From an uncultured Bacteroidales bacterium (GTDB lineage: Bacteria > Bacteroidota > Bacteroidia > Bacteroidales > F082): a DNA stretch of 33,307 nt. The translations under genes and the position numbers were made by a program. This document shows, one piece after another, positions 24,100 to 33,037 of this stretch (the first letter of the stretch is position 1; each line of letters opens with the position of its first letter). Where the stretch lies: the NCBI GenBank assembly GCA_900317155.1, contig ONFO01000041.1, positions 1-33,307 on the forward strand. Direction: 5' to 3'. Below the pieces are notes generated by a model. It worked only from the letters and a program-made list of their open reading frames with translations, did not search any database and was not told the origin of the DNA.

Positions 24100-24121
24100 A
24101 GATTTGTTTTCTCTAAACACC

Positions 24122-26344
24122 TTACCGCGAAGTCACTTTATAATGCGTGACCTTGCCGTCTTTCCAAGTACATTCCACCAATTTATTGCCACGGGCACAG
24201 AGTCCTTTGAAATGTCCGTCTTTCCATACTGAAGGCAGGGCGGGCAGCAATTCTATTTCGCCATCATGGCTCTGAAGTAGCATCTCGGCGATGCCAGCCG
24301 TGCCGCCGAAGTTGCCATCGATTTGGAAAGGCGGATGCGCGCAGAAGAGATTGGTGTAGGTGCCTGCTGAATGGCTTCCATCAAGATGAACCGCTGGCTC
24401 AAGAAGGTTCCTCAATAGAAGATAGGCATGGTCACCGTCGTGAAGTCGTGCCCAAAAACAGATCTTCCATGCCCGCGACCAGCCTGTGCCTTCGTCACCA
24501 CGGCGACGCAAGGTCTCGCGGCAGGCGTCCATTAATTCTGGCGTCTTCGATTGGGTCAGCATCGTACCAGGATACAAACCAAAGAGATGTGACACATGGC
24601 GGTGTTGCGGCTCCACCTCCTTATAATCTTTCAGCCATTCCTGCAAATAACCTTGCTCGCTGACTTGCATCGGCGGAAAATGGGATTTTGCAATATGTAT
24701 GATTTCGACGATAGAATCGTCGACTCCTAAAATGCCCGCCGATTGGCAAACTGCATCATACAGCTCACTGACAATCTGCACATCCATTGTGCTACCCATA
24801 CATACACTGACAGCGGTGCTATCGTTGAGCCAGAAAGCGTTTTCGGGTGATGTAGTCGGGGCGGTGACAAGCCAGCCGTGCTCGGGCTCCACTATCATCG
24901 CATCGAGGAAAAACAAGGCCGCCTCTTTCAATAATGGATAGGCTTCTCGCAAAAATGCCGTGTCTTGCGTAAACTCAAAATGCTGCCATGCGTGCAGGGC
25001 CAGCCAAGCTCCACCGGTGTTGGTGGCGCCCCACGAGGGATGCTCACCTGGTGCCGTGAAACCCCACGGATTGCACACCACATGAGCGGTCCAGCCTCGG
25101 GCACCATAGAAGTCGCGAGCCGTCTTACTTCCTGAAGGCATTAATCCCTCAGCAAAGTGAATTAATGGCAGATGCAGCTCCGAGAGATTGCAGACCTCGC
25201 ATGGCCAGTGGTTCATCTCCACATTGATATTCAGGTGGTAGTCGCCGTTCCAGGGCGTTTGGATGGTGTTGGCCCACAAACCTTGCAGATTGGGTGGCAA
25301 CAGGTCCTTGCGAGTGGAGCTGATGAGCAGATAACGTCCATAATGGAAATAACAGGTCGGCAACCATGGGTCGTCATTGACAAGGAAGTCTTTCCAATGG
25401 TCTTCCAAAGTCAGGTCTTGTTTCTCTTTTGGGTCGCCAATTTCCAACTCAACGCGGTCAAATAGTTCATGGTGGGCTTTCAGGTGGTCGTTTTTCACGG
25501 CCTCAAAGCCTTTATTGATGGCATTTTGCAGGTGTTCGTTGACGTATGTTTCTGGATCATCACACATGAAATCTGTTGCAGCGCAGAAATAGATGACGGT
25601 TTCATTGTTTTCGACAACTGTTTGTGCCTTAGCATAATATCGCATTCCTTCTACGCTCTCTAAATTGCTGTCCAGCTGACCGCGCATAATGACGCTGTCA
25701 GCATAGGTGAAAACCTTTGCTTTTTCAGGACGGGAGAGGTTTAGAGTGAGGGTCGGCCCTTCGACAGGCTCAGGAACCTTAACTCTAATTACTGCCACAT
25801 CATCATCACGGGAAACAAAGGTTTCGCGCTCGTAGTGTTGACTACCTTTATCAAAAGAAACCTTGTGGATGGCATCATTGAGGCAAAGCGTTCGCTTATA
25901 ATTGATTACGGAATCCGAATTTAGATATTGGTATTCGATGGTCATATTGCCCAAGGTCTGGTAACAACCAAAAGGTACCTTTGCGCCTTGACCGTGACCC
26001 GAGCCTTGACCACCGCAGACAAAAGTCTCATACATCAGGTTTTGGGCTTCGTCGTTCTTGCCTTCCTTCAACAGACGTTGGATTTCGGGCAGCGATTCCA
26101 AAGCCAAAGGATTGCTGTCGTCACTCGGTGCACCGCTCCATAAAGTTATGTCATTCAGCACAATGGTCTCCTTGTCAATGCCGCCATCAGGCATCATACC
26201 GAAGTGACCGTTGCCCAAAGGATAACACTCCTCCCAGATTTGGGCGGGGGAATTGGCAATAAGGTTCCATGATTGGGATTGATCCTTCTTCTGACAACCC
26301 ATCAATCCGGCCAATAGTAATATGCCTAGGATCCTCAGTTTCAT
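24122..26344 (-). CDS. GH95 alpha-L-fucosidase lipoprotein
   Basis: A 740-residue lipoprotein (lipobox LMGC, Cys17), thus probably exported and anchored. It follows the glycoside hydrolase family 95 plan: N-terminal beta domain (about 25-300), linker and (alpha/alpha)6 barrel. Motifs include [11 protein letters not shown], the NIN motif (Asn372, Asn374) in [20 protein letters not shown] with Glu501 as the likely acid, and QIDGNFGG with Asp676 as the likely base region. GH95 enzymes release alpha-1,2-linked fucose, or sometimes L-galactose, from glycans such as mucin. It starts 9 bases after a YfcC-like carrier gene, so the two are co-transcribed. The [10 protein letters not shown] stretch at 190-199 is an unusual in-frame repeat insertion in the N-terminal domain. 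Confidence 0.92.
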   Translation of the reverse strand: MKLRILGILLLAGLMGCQKKDQSQSWNLIANSPAQIWEECYPLGNGHFGMMPDGGIDKETIVLNDITLWSGAPSDDSNPLALESLPEIQRLLKEGKNDEAQNLMYETFVCGGQGSGHGQGAKVPFGCYQTLGNMTIEYQYLNSDSVINYKRTLCLNDAIHKVSFDKGSQHYERETFVSRDDDVAVIRVKVPEPVEGPTLTLNLSRPEKAKVFTYADSVIMRGQLDSNLESVEGMRYYAKAQTVVENNETVIYFCAATDFMCDDPETYVNEHLQNAINKGFEAVKNDHLKAHHELFDRVELEIGDPKEKQDLTLEDHWKDFLVNDDPWLPTCYFHYGRYLLISSTRKDLLPPNLQGLWANTIQTPWNGDYHLNINVEMNHWPCEVCNLSELHLPLIHFAEGLMPSGSKTARDFYGARGWTAHVVCNPWGFTAPGEHPSWGATNTGGAWLALHAWQHFEFTQDTAFLREAYPLLKEAALFFLDAMIVEPEHGWLVTAPTTSPENAFWLNDSTAVSVCMGSTMDVQIVSELYDAVCQSAGILGVDDSIVEIIHIAKSHFPPMQVSEQGYLQEWLKDYKEVEPQHRHVSHLFGLYPGTMLTQSKTPELMDACRETLRRRGDEGTGWSRAWKICFWARLHDGDHAYLLLRNLLEPAVHLDGSHSAGTYTNLFCAHPPFQIDGNFGGTAGIAEMLLQSHDGEIELLPALPSVWKDGHFKGLCARGNKLVECTWKDGKVTHYKVTSR
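25741..25788. repeat. In-frame PEPVEG (CTTCGACAGGCTCAG) repeat inside the GH95 gene
   Basis: CTTCGACAGGCTCAG at 25759-25773 is identical to 19163-19177 in the intergenic palindrome. It is flanked by 7-base inverted arms TTAGAGT (25741-25747) and ACTCTAA (25782-25788). Read on the minus strand it gives PEPVEG within the enzyme without breaking the frame. Confidence 0.7.
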
Positions 26345-26353
26345 ATTGTTGAA

Positions 26354-27967
26354 TTAGAATCCCGCCAACTCCATGGTCACGGTAGGAATCAGCAGCAAAG
26401 CGCCGATGACGACCAGCACAAGGATAAACTTCCAGATGAAACGCACCCATTTCTCCCACGGGATGCGAGCCACGCCAAGGGCGGCCATCAAGACACCGCT
26501 GGTGGGGGTAATCATATTGGTGAAACCGTCGCCAAACTGGAATGCCACCACCGTGGCTTGGCGCGAGATGCCAATCAGGTCGCTGAAGGGTGCCATGATA
26601 GGCATGGTGATGGCGGCTTTGGCCGAACCGCTCGGAATGACAATATTAATCAAGGTCTGGATGCCATACATGATTTCCGCCGAGGCGATCTTGCCCATGT
26701 TGCTCATCGACTTGGAGAGGCCATAAAGGATGGTGTCGATGATGCCACCGTCCTGAAGGATGATGACGATGCCGCCCGCCAAACCCACGATGACTGCCGC
26801 CGAGAGGATGTCACCCATGCCCTCGAGGAAGAGCTTCGCAATGTCGCTCGCGCTCTTGTCGACGGACAAGCCACTGGCGATGCCGAGCACTAAAAACAGC
26901 GAAGCAATCTCCATGATGTACCAATCATAGCCCAACACACCAATCACCAAGAAATAAACCGTGGCAAAGAGCAAAGTCAAGACGAAATAATGCACCGTTT
27001 TGCGCAAGGTGACGATGCTCAGCAGGATAAACAACGCCGTTCCGATGGGTAATAAAGGCAAAGTGGTTTCACTATTGCCGATTTTCAAGGTAGTCATCGG
27101 GTAAAGCACCGAGAACACGATTAATACTGCCGTCAGGAAGGCGAAGACCCACCAGGCTTTGCGCGGCGTGTAGCGTTCCAGTTCCTCTTCCTTCACCTCC
27201 GCCGACTTTCGCCAATAGGCATCGTCTTCGTACATGATGGACGACTGCGGGTTTTTCTTCACCTTGTTGGCATACCACAACACGAAAATGATGCCCACCA
27301 CGGTCAAAATTGCCCAACAGACGGCACGGTAGCCGATGCCCGTAAACAACGGAATCTCAGCGATACCTTGTGCAATACCAATGGTGAAAGGGTTAAGCAT
27401 TGCACCCGAAAAACCAATATGTGCCGCCACATACACCATACACAAACCCACGATGCTGTCGTAGCCCATCGAGACTGCCAAAGGAATGATAATCAACGCG
27501 AAAGCGATGGTTTCCTCACTCATTCCGAAAACGCTTCCAAAGAGGCTGAACAGCAGCATAATCAAGATGATGACAATGTTGTTCACCCCGATTTTCTGCA
27601 TTAATGGGCTGCGTTCCAAGCGTTTGGTGAACTTCAAAAAAGAATGAATGCCCATATCGATGGCCTTGCTTTTGTTCATAATCCAAAAGGCGCCACCTAT
27701 TATTAATATGAACACGATAATGTTGCTCTGCTTGACAAAGCCCTTGTAAAACGCTGAGAAAATCTGCCAAGTTTGGGGCTCGGCATGAAATTCACTGTCG
27801 CCAATTGCTGGAGGCAATTGGTCAGCATAATAAAAAGTCATCACCGTCTCGCCATCCACCTGCTCCGAGACATATTTCCCTGGCGGGATAATCCAAGTGA
27901 GCACCGCCGCAATGACGATGATAAAGAAAACGATGACGAAGGTATGCGGGACTTTGCGCTTTTTCAT
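26354..27967 (-). CDS. YfcC/DcuC-family membrane carrier
   Basis: A 537-residue inner-membrane protein with about 11-13 hydrophobic helices. It begins MKKRKVPHTFVIVFFIIV and has the family's early WIIPPGKY, FSLFGSVFGMSEE (about residue 140), SGAMLNPFTIGIAQ, and later IPSGSAKAAITMPIMAPFSDL and DGFTNMITPTSGVLM. This is the YfcC branch of the C4-dicarboxylate/short-chain acid uptake carriers; actual substrates are poorly known and may include acids, amino acids or peptides. It is the first gene of an operon with the GH95 fucosidase, which hints at uptake or export linked to glycan use, though that is inference. It diverges from the DPP-IV gene. Confidence 0.88.
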   Translation of the reverse strand: MKKRKVPHTFVIVFFIIVIAAVLTWIIPPGKYVSEQVDGETVMTFYYADQLPPAIGDSEFHAEPQTWQIFSAFYKGFVKQSNIIVFILIIGGAFWIMNKSKAIDMGIHSFLKFTKRLERSPLMQKIGVNNIVIILIMLLFSLFGSVFGMSEETIAFALIIIPLAVSMGYDSIVGLCMVYVAAHIGFSGAMLNPFTIGIAQGIAEIPLFTGIGYRAVCWAILTVVGIIFVLWYANKVKKNPQSSIMYEDDAYWRKSAEVKEEELERYTPRKAWWVFAFLTAVLIVFSVLYPMTTLKIGNSETTLPLLPIGTALFILLSIVTLRKTVHYFVLTLLFATVYFLVIGVLGYDWYIMEIASLFLVLGIASGLSVDKSASDIAKLFLEGMGDILSAAVIVGLAGGIVIILQDGGIIDTILYGLSKSMSNMGKIASAEIMYGIQTLINIVIPSGSAKAAITMPIMAPFSDLIGISRQATVVAFQFGDGFTNMITPTSGVLMAALGVARIPWEKWVRFIWKFILVLVVIGALLLIPTVTMELAGF

Positions 27968-28009
27968 TGTGTTCCAAATTTAACTACGTTGAATCTTCGA
28001 TTTGTGGGG

Positions 28010-28017
28010 CAAAGGTA
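28010..28017 (-). promoter_or_regulatory. -7 promoter box of the YfcC-GH95 operon
   Basis: The minus strand reads TACCTTTG, an exact TAnnTTTG match, 43 bases before the start at 27967. Confidence 0.6.
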
Positions 28018-28030
28018 TTGAAATAATCCC

Positions 28031-28038
28031 TATTTTTG
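28031..28038 (+). promoter_or_regulatory. -7 promoter box of the DPP-IV gene
   Basis: TATTTTTG matches TAnnTTTG exactly, 26 bases before the ATG at 28064. The two divergent -7 boxes are only 13 bases apart, so the polymerase sites would overlap and the promoters may compete. Confidence 0.6.
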
Positions 28039-28063
28039 CGCAAAATCTCAAATTTGAACAAAA

Positions 28064-30217
28064 ATGAAGAAAATTCTGACCCTCTTATCGCTGGCCGTCT
28101 TGGCGACTTTCGCCATGCCAGCCTTGGCACAGGAAAAGCAACTGTTCACTCCTGCCGACGCTTCCTACAACAACCGTAGCCTCTACGCCCAACGTCCCAA
28201 CCAACTGAAATGGGTGGGTAACACCGACATCCTCATGAAGGTGAAAGACAAAGAAATCGTCACGATGAACCCGACCTCAAAAAAGGAAACCTCTTTTCTT
28301 TCCCTTGAAGAGCTAAACACTTATACCAAAGGCGAAGGTGTCAACGATTTGATGCGCATACCCCAACTTACGTGGATCAACGATTTCCAAGCCTATTTCT
28401 ATGCCTTGGGCGACAACGGCATCACCCTCAATAAGATGGATATCAAGAAAAAGACCATCGATGCCATGACTTCAATTCCACAAGATGTTGAGAACCAGAC
28501 CATCTGCAAACCTACATTGAATGTGGCCTATACCATTGGCAACAATCTTTATGTGGCTAAAGGCGACAAGCAAATCCAAATCACCAATAACCCCGAAGGT
28601 GTGATTGCCGGTCAAAGCGTGCACCGCAACGAGTTTGCCATCAACGGCGGCATTTTCTGGTCGCCCGACGGCAAGCTCCTCGCCTACTACAGCATGGATG
28701 AACGCATGGTGACTGACTATCCTTTGGTCGACATCACGGAGCGCATCGCCACCACCAAGCCCATCAAATACCCCATGGCCGGCATGACGAGCCACCAGGT
28801 GACACTGCACATTTACAACATCGCCACGGGTAAAGAGGTCGTCGTCAAGACAGGCGAACCTGCCGAGCAGTACCTCACTGCCATCACTTGGAACCCTGAC
28901 AACAAGCGCATTTACATCGGTGTGTTGAACCGTGAACAGAATCACCTGAAATTCAACGAGTACGATGCCATCACGGGCGACTTCATCCAGACCATCTTCG
29001 AAGACCGCGACGAGCAATATGTGGAGCCGCAAGGTCCCGCCTACTTCCTGCCCAACAACCCCGACCAGTTCATCTGGAAGGCCCAGCGCGATGGCTATTA
29101 TCACCTCTATCTTTACACCATCAGCAAAGGCACTTGCAAGCAACTCACCAAAGGCAATTTCGTCATCACCGACTTCAACGGCTTCTCGAAAGACGGCAAA
29201 AACATTTACTACCGCTCTACCGAAGTGAGTCCGCTTGAACGCCACTGCTACGTGATGGAACTCAAGAGCGGCAAGGTGACCCAAATCACCAAGGAACACG
29301 GCACGCACGATGTGGTTCCCTCCGCCAACGGCAAGTATTTCCTCGACTTCTACAATAGCACCGATGTACCCTACAATGTTGATGTTCAAGACAAAAACGG
29401 CAAGTTTGTCAGACGCTTGCACGAAGCAGAAAATCCTCTGAAGGATTACTACATTGGCCAGACCACCATTGGCACCCTGAAAGCCGAAGACGGCCAGACG
29501 CTTTACACCCGCCTCATCAAGCCCTACAACTTCGATGCTTCGAAGAAATATCCCGTCATCGTTTACGTTTACGGTGGCCCTCATGCCCAACTCATCACCG
29601 ATGAATGGACGGCGGGCGCTGGCATTTACCTGAACTACCTCGCCCAAGAAGGCTTCCTCGTCTTCACCCTCGACAACCGTGGTTCTGCCGACCGTGGCGA
29701 GGCCTTCGAGCAATGCATCCACCGCCAGTGCGGCCAACTCGAGATGCGCGACCAGTTGGTGGGCATCGAATGGCTGAAGTCTTTGCCCTACGTTGATGCA
29801 AACCGCATCGGTTCTGATGGTTGGAGCTATGGTGGCTTCATGTCGACCTCGCTGAAGATCAACCATCCTGAGGTGTTTAAGGTGAGCGTGGCAGGCGGTC
29901 CTGTGCTGGATTGGAAGTACTATGAAATCATGTACGGCGAACGTTACATGGACACACCTCAAGAGAACCCTGAAGGCTATGAGCTGTGCAGCCTCGAAAA
30001 CAAGACTGACAAACTGGAAGGCAAGCTCCTGATGATCCACTGCACCACCGACCCAGTGGTGGTATGGCAGCACAGCCTCGTCTTCGTCGAGAACTGCATC
30101 CACAACGGCAAACAGTTAGACTATTTCGTCTATCCCGGCCACGACCACAATGTCTACGGCATGGATAGGGCGCATCTGATTACCAAGATCACGCAGTATT
30201 TTAAGGATAATTTATGA
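28064..30217 (+). CDS. DPP-IV-type S9B serine dipeptidyl/tripeptidyl peptidase
   Basis: A 717-residue exported peptidase with a signal peptide cut near ALAQ. An eight-bladed propeller domain (about residues 50-450) includes GGIFWSPDGKLLAYYSMDE, and the C-terminal alpha/beta-hydrolase domain carries the triad: GWSYGG with Ser588, HCTTD with Asp663 and GHDHNV with His695. These enzymes remove dipeptides or tripeptides after proline from the N-terminus of peptides. The exact Glu pair that holds the substrate N-terminus could not be placed, so DPP-IV versus prolyl tripeptidyl peptidase remains open. It is a single gene with its own promoter and a strong terminator, divergent from the YfcC operon. 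Confidence 0.92.
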   Translation: MKKILTLLSLAVLATFAMPALAQEKQLFTPADASYNNRSLYAQRPNQLKWVGNTDILMKVKDKEIVTMNPTSKKETSFLSLEELNTYTKGEGVNDLMRIPQLTWINDFQAYFYALGDNGITLNKMDIKKKTIDAMTSIPQDVENQTICKPTLNVAYTIGNNLYVAKGDKQIQITNNPEGVIAGQSVHRNEFAINGGIFWSPDGKLLAYYSMDERMVTDYPLVDITERIATTKPIKYPMAGMTSHQVTLHIYNIATGKEVVVKTGEPAEQYLTAITWNPDNKRIYIGVLNREQNHLKFNEYDAITGDFIQTIFEDRDEQYVEPQGPAYFLPNNPDQFIWKAQRDGYYHLYLYTISKGTCKQLTKGNFVITDFNGFSKDGKNIYYRSTEVSPLERHCYVMELKSGKVTQITKEHGTHDVVPSANGKYFLDFYNSTDVPYNVDVQDKNGKFVRRLHEAENPLKDYYIGQTTIGTLKAEDGQTLYTRLIKPYNFDASKKYPVIVYVYGGPHAQLITDEWTAGAGIYLNYLAQEGFLVFTLDNRGSADRGEAFEQCIHRQCGQLEMRDQLVGIEWLKSLPYVDANRIGSDGWSYGGFMSTSLKINHPEVFKVSVAGGPVLDWKYYEIMYGERYMDTPQENPEGYELCSLENKTDKLEGKLLMIHCTTDPVVVWQHSLVFVENCIHNGKQLDYFVYPGHDHNVYGMDRAHLITKITQYFKDNL

Positions 30218-30327
30218 TGGGGATTGCGTTGCAAGAAATCTTTCAAAAATCAATTCAAAATCAATCAAAAAAGCTTTTCTAAAGATTTTGAAATAGATTT
30301 TCTAAGATTTCTGCCGTAAGGCATCCA

Positions 30328-30363
30328 AAAAAAGCCCTCCGCCATTAAACGGAGGGCTTTTTC
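30328..30363. terminator. Strong bidirectional terminator between DPP-IV and hydG
   Basis: AAAAAGCCCTCCG pairs perfectly with CGGAGGGCTTTTT around an 8-base loop, with A and T tracts on both sides. It serves the DPP-IV gene, and could also stop hydG transcripts. The gap 30218-30541 holds this and a palindromic element, with no gene seen. Confidence 0.9.
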
Positions 30364-30423
30364 ACTATCTAATAATCATTTTTGGAATCTTTCAACTTTG
30401 AATGACTTCCTTTTTTCTTTTTG

Positions 30424-30513
30424 CCGTCATAGCGGACTTGATCCGCTATCTCCTATGCGCGGAGACGAATCCCTATCGCGAAGGAGATTGCGGGTCTGCG
30501 CCCGCAATGACGG
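30424..30513. repeat. BIME-like palindromic element
   Basis: Two hairpins, ATAGCGGA/TCCGCTAT (30429-30449) and ATTGCGGG/CCCGCAAT (30487-30508), are bounded by inverse ends CCGTCAT and ATGACGG. The composition is much richer in G+C than its surroundings. It resembles the paired REP elements dispersed in many bacterial genomes. Confidence 0.75.
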
Positions 30514-30541
30514 GTATGGTTTGGAGTTAGTCATTCTAGCC

Positions 30542-31996
30542 TTAGAAATAAAGGTCTCTCTCACCCTTCTTGATGCGCTCGATGCGGCTCTTCAACTCGT
30601 CTAAGAACTTCGGGTCGACGTTCTTGAAGTTGTTCTCGATGCACTTCCAGCCCTTGGCGGCGACTTCGGGCGTGGCATAGTCGACCAAGTATTCGCTCAA
30701 AGTAAGGATGGCATTCGGGGTGCAGTAGCGCTTGATGAAGCCCGGCACACTGAATTCCATGAAGTGCTCGCCCGTGCGACCCAAACGGTAGCAGGCCGTG
30801 CAGAAGCTCGGGATGAAATCGTGGTCAAGGAGCTTGTCGATGATGTCGCCCAACGAGCGGTCGTCACCGATCTTGAACTGCTCGCGGTGCAGGTTTTGGT
30901 CCTCCTGCTTGTCGCTGTTCTTCTCCTCTTCTTCGTGGTGATATTTGTAGTCGCCAATCTGCAGGTTGGTGCCGCCGTCGATTTGCGAGATGCCGTATTC
31001 GATGGCCTTGGCGCGGAAGGCGGCGTCCTCACGGGCGGTCAGGATCATGCCGGTGTAAGGCACGGCCAGACGGAAGATGGCGATGATCTTCTCGAAGGTG
31101 TCGTCGTCGACGAAATACTTCTTGTCGATGTTCAGGCCCGAAGCGTCTTTTATACGCGGGAACGAGATGGTGTGCGGACCCACGTTGAAGCAAGCCTCCA
31201 AGTGGTTGGTGTGGCGAATCATGGCCAGCACCTCATAACGCCAGTCGTACAGGCCGAAGAGGATACCGAGACCGTTGTCGTCGATGCCAGCCTGCTGGGC
31301 GCGGTCCATCGAGGTGAGGCGGTAATTGTAGTCGCCCTTTTTGGTGTTGGCGGGATGGTATTCGTTGTAGATTTCGGGGCAATAGGTCTCCTGGAAGATC
31401 TGGTAGGTGCCGATGCCCGCCTCTTTCACGATACGGAAGCCTTCCACATCCAAAGGAGCGGCGTTGATGTTAACGCGGCGGATGCTGCCCTTGCCTTTCT
31501 TGGTGGCGTAGGTCACTTTCACGGTGTGGGCAATGTACTCCGGTGAGTATTTCGGTGACTCGCCATAGACGAGGATAAGACGCTTCTGGCCGTCGTCCTC
31601 AAGAGCCTCCACGTTACGGATGAGTTCTTCATCGGTCAGCGTGGTGCGGATCTGCTCCTTGTTCGAAGAACGGAAGCCGCAATAAACGCAGTTGTTGACA
31701 CAGTAGTTGCCCACATACAAGGGGGCAAACAGCACGATGCGGTTGCCGTAGATGCGGCGTTTCAATTCGCGGGCGCCTTCCTTGATCTCTTCCACCAGTG
31801 CGGGGTCGATGGTGTTGACGAGGACGGCGGTCTCCTCCATCGTCAGGCGGTTCTTGTCCAACGACTTCTGGATGATTTCGTGCACACGCTCAGGGGTGCT
31901 CTTCGTGTTGTTGATGTAGTCCCAAATCTCTTCCGAGGAGATAAACGGGCGGTTGGGCTCGTCGGGGATACGACATTTTTCGGGATGGAATTGCAT
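30542..31996 (-). CDS. hydG: [FeFe]-hydrogenase H-cluster maturase HydG (radical SAM tyrosine lyase)
   Basis: A 484-residue enzyme that splits tyrosine to make the CO and CN ligands of the hydrogenase H-cluster. The radical-SAM cluster motif CVNNCVYC is at Cys99, Cys103 and Cys106. The auxiliary cluster CTACYRLGRTGEHF is near the end (Cys399, Cys402), which separates HydG from ThiH. Other conserved blocks are FAPLYVGNYC, IFQETYCPEIY and GLGILFGLYDWR. The linker before the second cluster (about residues 350-378) is unusually acidic and polar (HHEEEEKNSDKQEDQ). It follows a TM1266-type regulator gene by 20 bases. HydE, HydF and the hydrogenase itself are not in the window. Confidence 0.95.
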   Translation of the reverse strand: MQFHPEKCRIPDEPNRPFISSEEIWDYINNTKSTPERVHEIIQKSLDKNRLTMEETAVLVNTIDPALVEEIKEGARELKRRIYGNRIVLFAPLYVGNYCVNNCVYCGFRSSNKEQIRTTLTDEELIRNVEALEDDGQKRLILVYGESPKYSPEYIAHTVKVTYATKKGKGSIRRVNINAAPLDVEGFRIVKEAGIGTYQIFQETYCPEIYNEYHPANTKKGDYNYRLTSMDRAQQAGIDDNGLGILFGLYDWRYEVLAMIRHTNHLEACFNVGPHTISFPRIKDASGLNIDKKYFVDDDTFEKIIAIFRLAVPYTGMILTAREDAAFRAKAIEYGISQIDGGTNLQIGDYKYHHEEEEKNSDKQEDQNLHREQFKIGDDRSLGDIIDKLLDHDFIPSFCTACYRLGRTGEHFMEFSVPGFIKRYCTPNAILTLSEYLVDYATPEVAAKGWKCIENNFKNVDPKFLDELKSRIERIKKGERDLYF

Positions 31997-32016
31997 ATCT
32001 TTATGATTTTTAGAAT

Positions 32017-32262
32017 TTAATGAGCAGTTTTAAGCAAGGCAGACTTCACCTCGATGCCTTCAATGCGCCCCAACTGGCCTGTGAGGGAACCTATCTCATC
32101 AGTGGTGCCTTCGAAAATGACGGAAATGATGCTGTAATTACCACGGGGAAAGCCTTGGCGGCAGATGATGATGCCTGCGTGACGGGATAGCACTGCGTTG
32201 ACTTGTGGCGCAGCTTCACGGTTTCCCACATAAATAAGGACTGAGCCTATTCTCCTTTCCAT
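32017..32262 (-). CDS. TM1266-type iron-only hydrogenase system putative regulator
   Basis: An 81-residue ACT-like protein starting MERRIGSVLIYVGNREAAPQ, with INHHAGI-like SRHAGIIICRQGFPR and a C-terminal GRIEGIEVKSALLK. This matches the small family found beside HydE/F/G genes and called the iron-only hydrogenase system regulator. It may bind a small ligand; a DNA-binding role is not visible. A GGAGG ribosome binding sequence stands before its start, and hydG follows. Its function is inferred mainly from the constant neighbourhood. Confidence 0.85.
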   Translation of the reverse strand: MERRIGSVLIYVGNREAAPQVNAVLSRHAGIIICRQGFPRGNYSIISVIFEGTTDEIGSLTGQLGRIEGIEVKSALLKTAH

Positions 32263-32330
32263 TTGAATGTCCTCCGGATCAGATGATTATGATTCCCGCA
32301 ACGGCCTTGATGTAAACGCATTGTCTTCAT
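32247..32330 (-). CDS. Possible short leader peptide upstream of the hydrogenase regulator
   Basis: A 27-codon frame, MKTMRLHQGRCGNHNH followed by eleven more residues, starts about 30 bases after the -7 box and overlaps the first codons of the regulator gene. His, Arg and Asn are frequent. No strong ribosome binding site is seen. It may be chance, or a leader controlling the hydG operon. Confidence 0.25.
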   Translation of the reverse strand: MKTMRLHQGRCGNHNHLIRRTFKWKGE

Positions 32331-32361
32331 CTCAGCGATGGTGCGGCTTGATTTGAGGCTG

Positions 32362-32369
32362 CAAAATTA
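32362..32369 (-). promoter_or_regulatory. -7 promoter box of the regulator-hydG operon
   Basis: The minus strand reads TAATTTTG, exact TAnnTTTG. It predicts a leader of roughly 90 bases before the regulator start at 32262. Confidence 0.55.
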
Positions 32370-32419
32370 GTGTTTTTTTTGTTGTGGGAAACAAATCTGC
32401 CACAAATCTTATAACAAAT

Positions 32420-32899
32420 TCAATACTCCACCTTGTCCTGCTTCGCTTCCCAAGCGCGGAAAGTTTCAAGGGCCTCGTCGTGCAGCAAGGGAATGAAAGG
32501 TACGGAACGCTCGGTTATATGCTGCTCCAACTCCTTGTAGATGAAGTCGTCGGCGAAGTCGATGGCGGCAGCATCCTTTTTCGTGTTGCCGTAATAGATG
32601 CGTTTGATATGTGCCCAATAGATGGCGCCGAGGCACATGGGGCAAGGCTCGCAGGAGGTGTAGATGACACAGTCCGACAGGTCAAAGGTGCCCAGTTTGC
32701 GGCAGGCCTGACGGATGGTGTTCACTTCGGCATGAGCCGTGGGGTCATTGTCGCGGGTGACGCTGTTTGCGCTGCCGGCGACGATTTCTCCGTCTTTCAC
32801 GATGACAGCCCCGAAGGGACCGCCACCGTTTTTCACGCTCTCGTTGGCGAGGCGGATGGCCTCACGCATGTATTCTTTATCTTGTTCTGTAATGTTCAT
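32420..32899 (-). CDS. guaD: Guanine deaminase (cytidine/deoxycytidylate deaminase fold)
   Basis: A 159-residue zinc-dependent deaminase. The HAE motif gives zinc ligand His56 and catalytic Glu58; CEPCPMC gives ligands Cys86 and Cys89. The length, NDPTAHAEVN, and the C-terminal IDFADDFIY region with a helix-swapped end resemble the Bacillus GuaD type rather than tRNA adenosine deaminase TadA. The enzyme converts guanine to xanthine in purine salvage. It has its own -7 box at 32923-32930 and appears unlinked in function to hydG. A related small-molecule substrate remains possible. Confidence 0.8.
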   Translation of the reverse strand: MNITEQDKEYMREAIRLANESVKNGGGPFGAVIVKDGEIVAGSANSVTRDNDPTAHAEVNTIRQACRKLGTFDLSDCVIYTSCEPCPMCLGAIYWAHIKRIYYGNTKKDAAAIDFADDFIYKELEQHITERSVPFIPLLHDEALETFRAWEAKQDKVEY

Positions 32900-32922
32900 T
32901 GCTTATTTCATCTTTCTAACTG

Positions 32923-32930
32923 CAAAAATA
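32923..32930 (-). promoter_or_regulatory. -7 promoter box of guaD
   Basis: The minus strand reads TATTTTTG, an exact TAnnTTTG match, 23 bases before the start codon at 32899. Confidence 0.55.
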
Positions 32931-33037
32931 ACACATTTCTGCAAACTGATTTGGATATGATAAAAAAGTTATATCATTTGCAATGAATTAACCCAATATT
33001 AACTAAAAGTTGCGCCCGACACGAATTTAGGGATAAA

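Noticed and set aside
28472-30103. A 543-codon open frame on the minus strand
   Set aside because: It is antisense to the DPP-IV gene, has no recognisable domain, and is explained by the codon use of the real gene.
30764-31546. A 260-codon open frame on the plus strand
   Set aside because: It is antisense to hydG and Val/Ala-rich in the way expected of a shadow frame.
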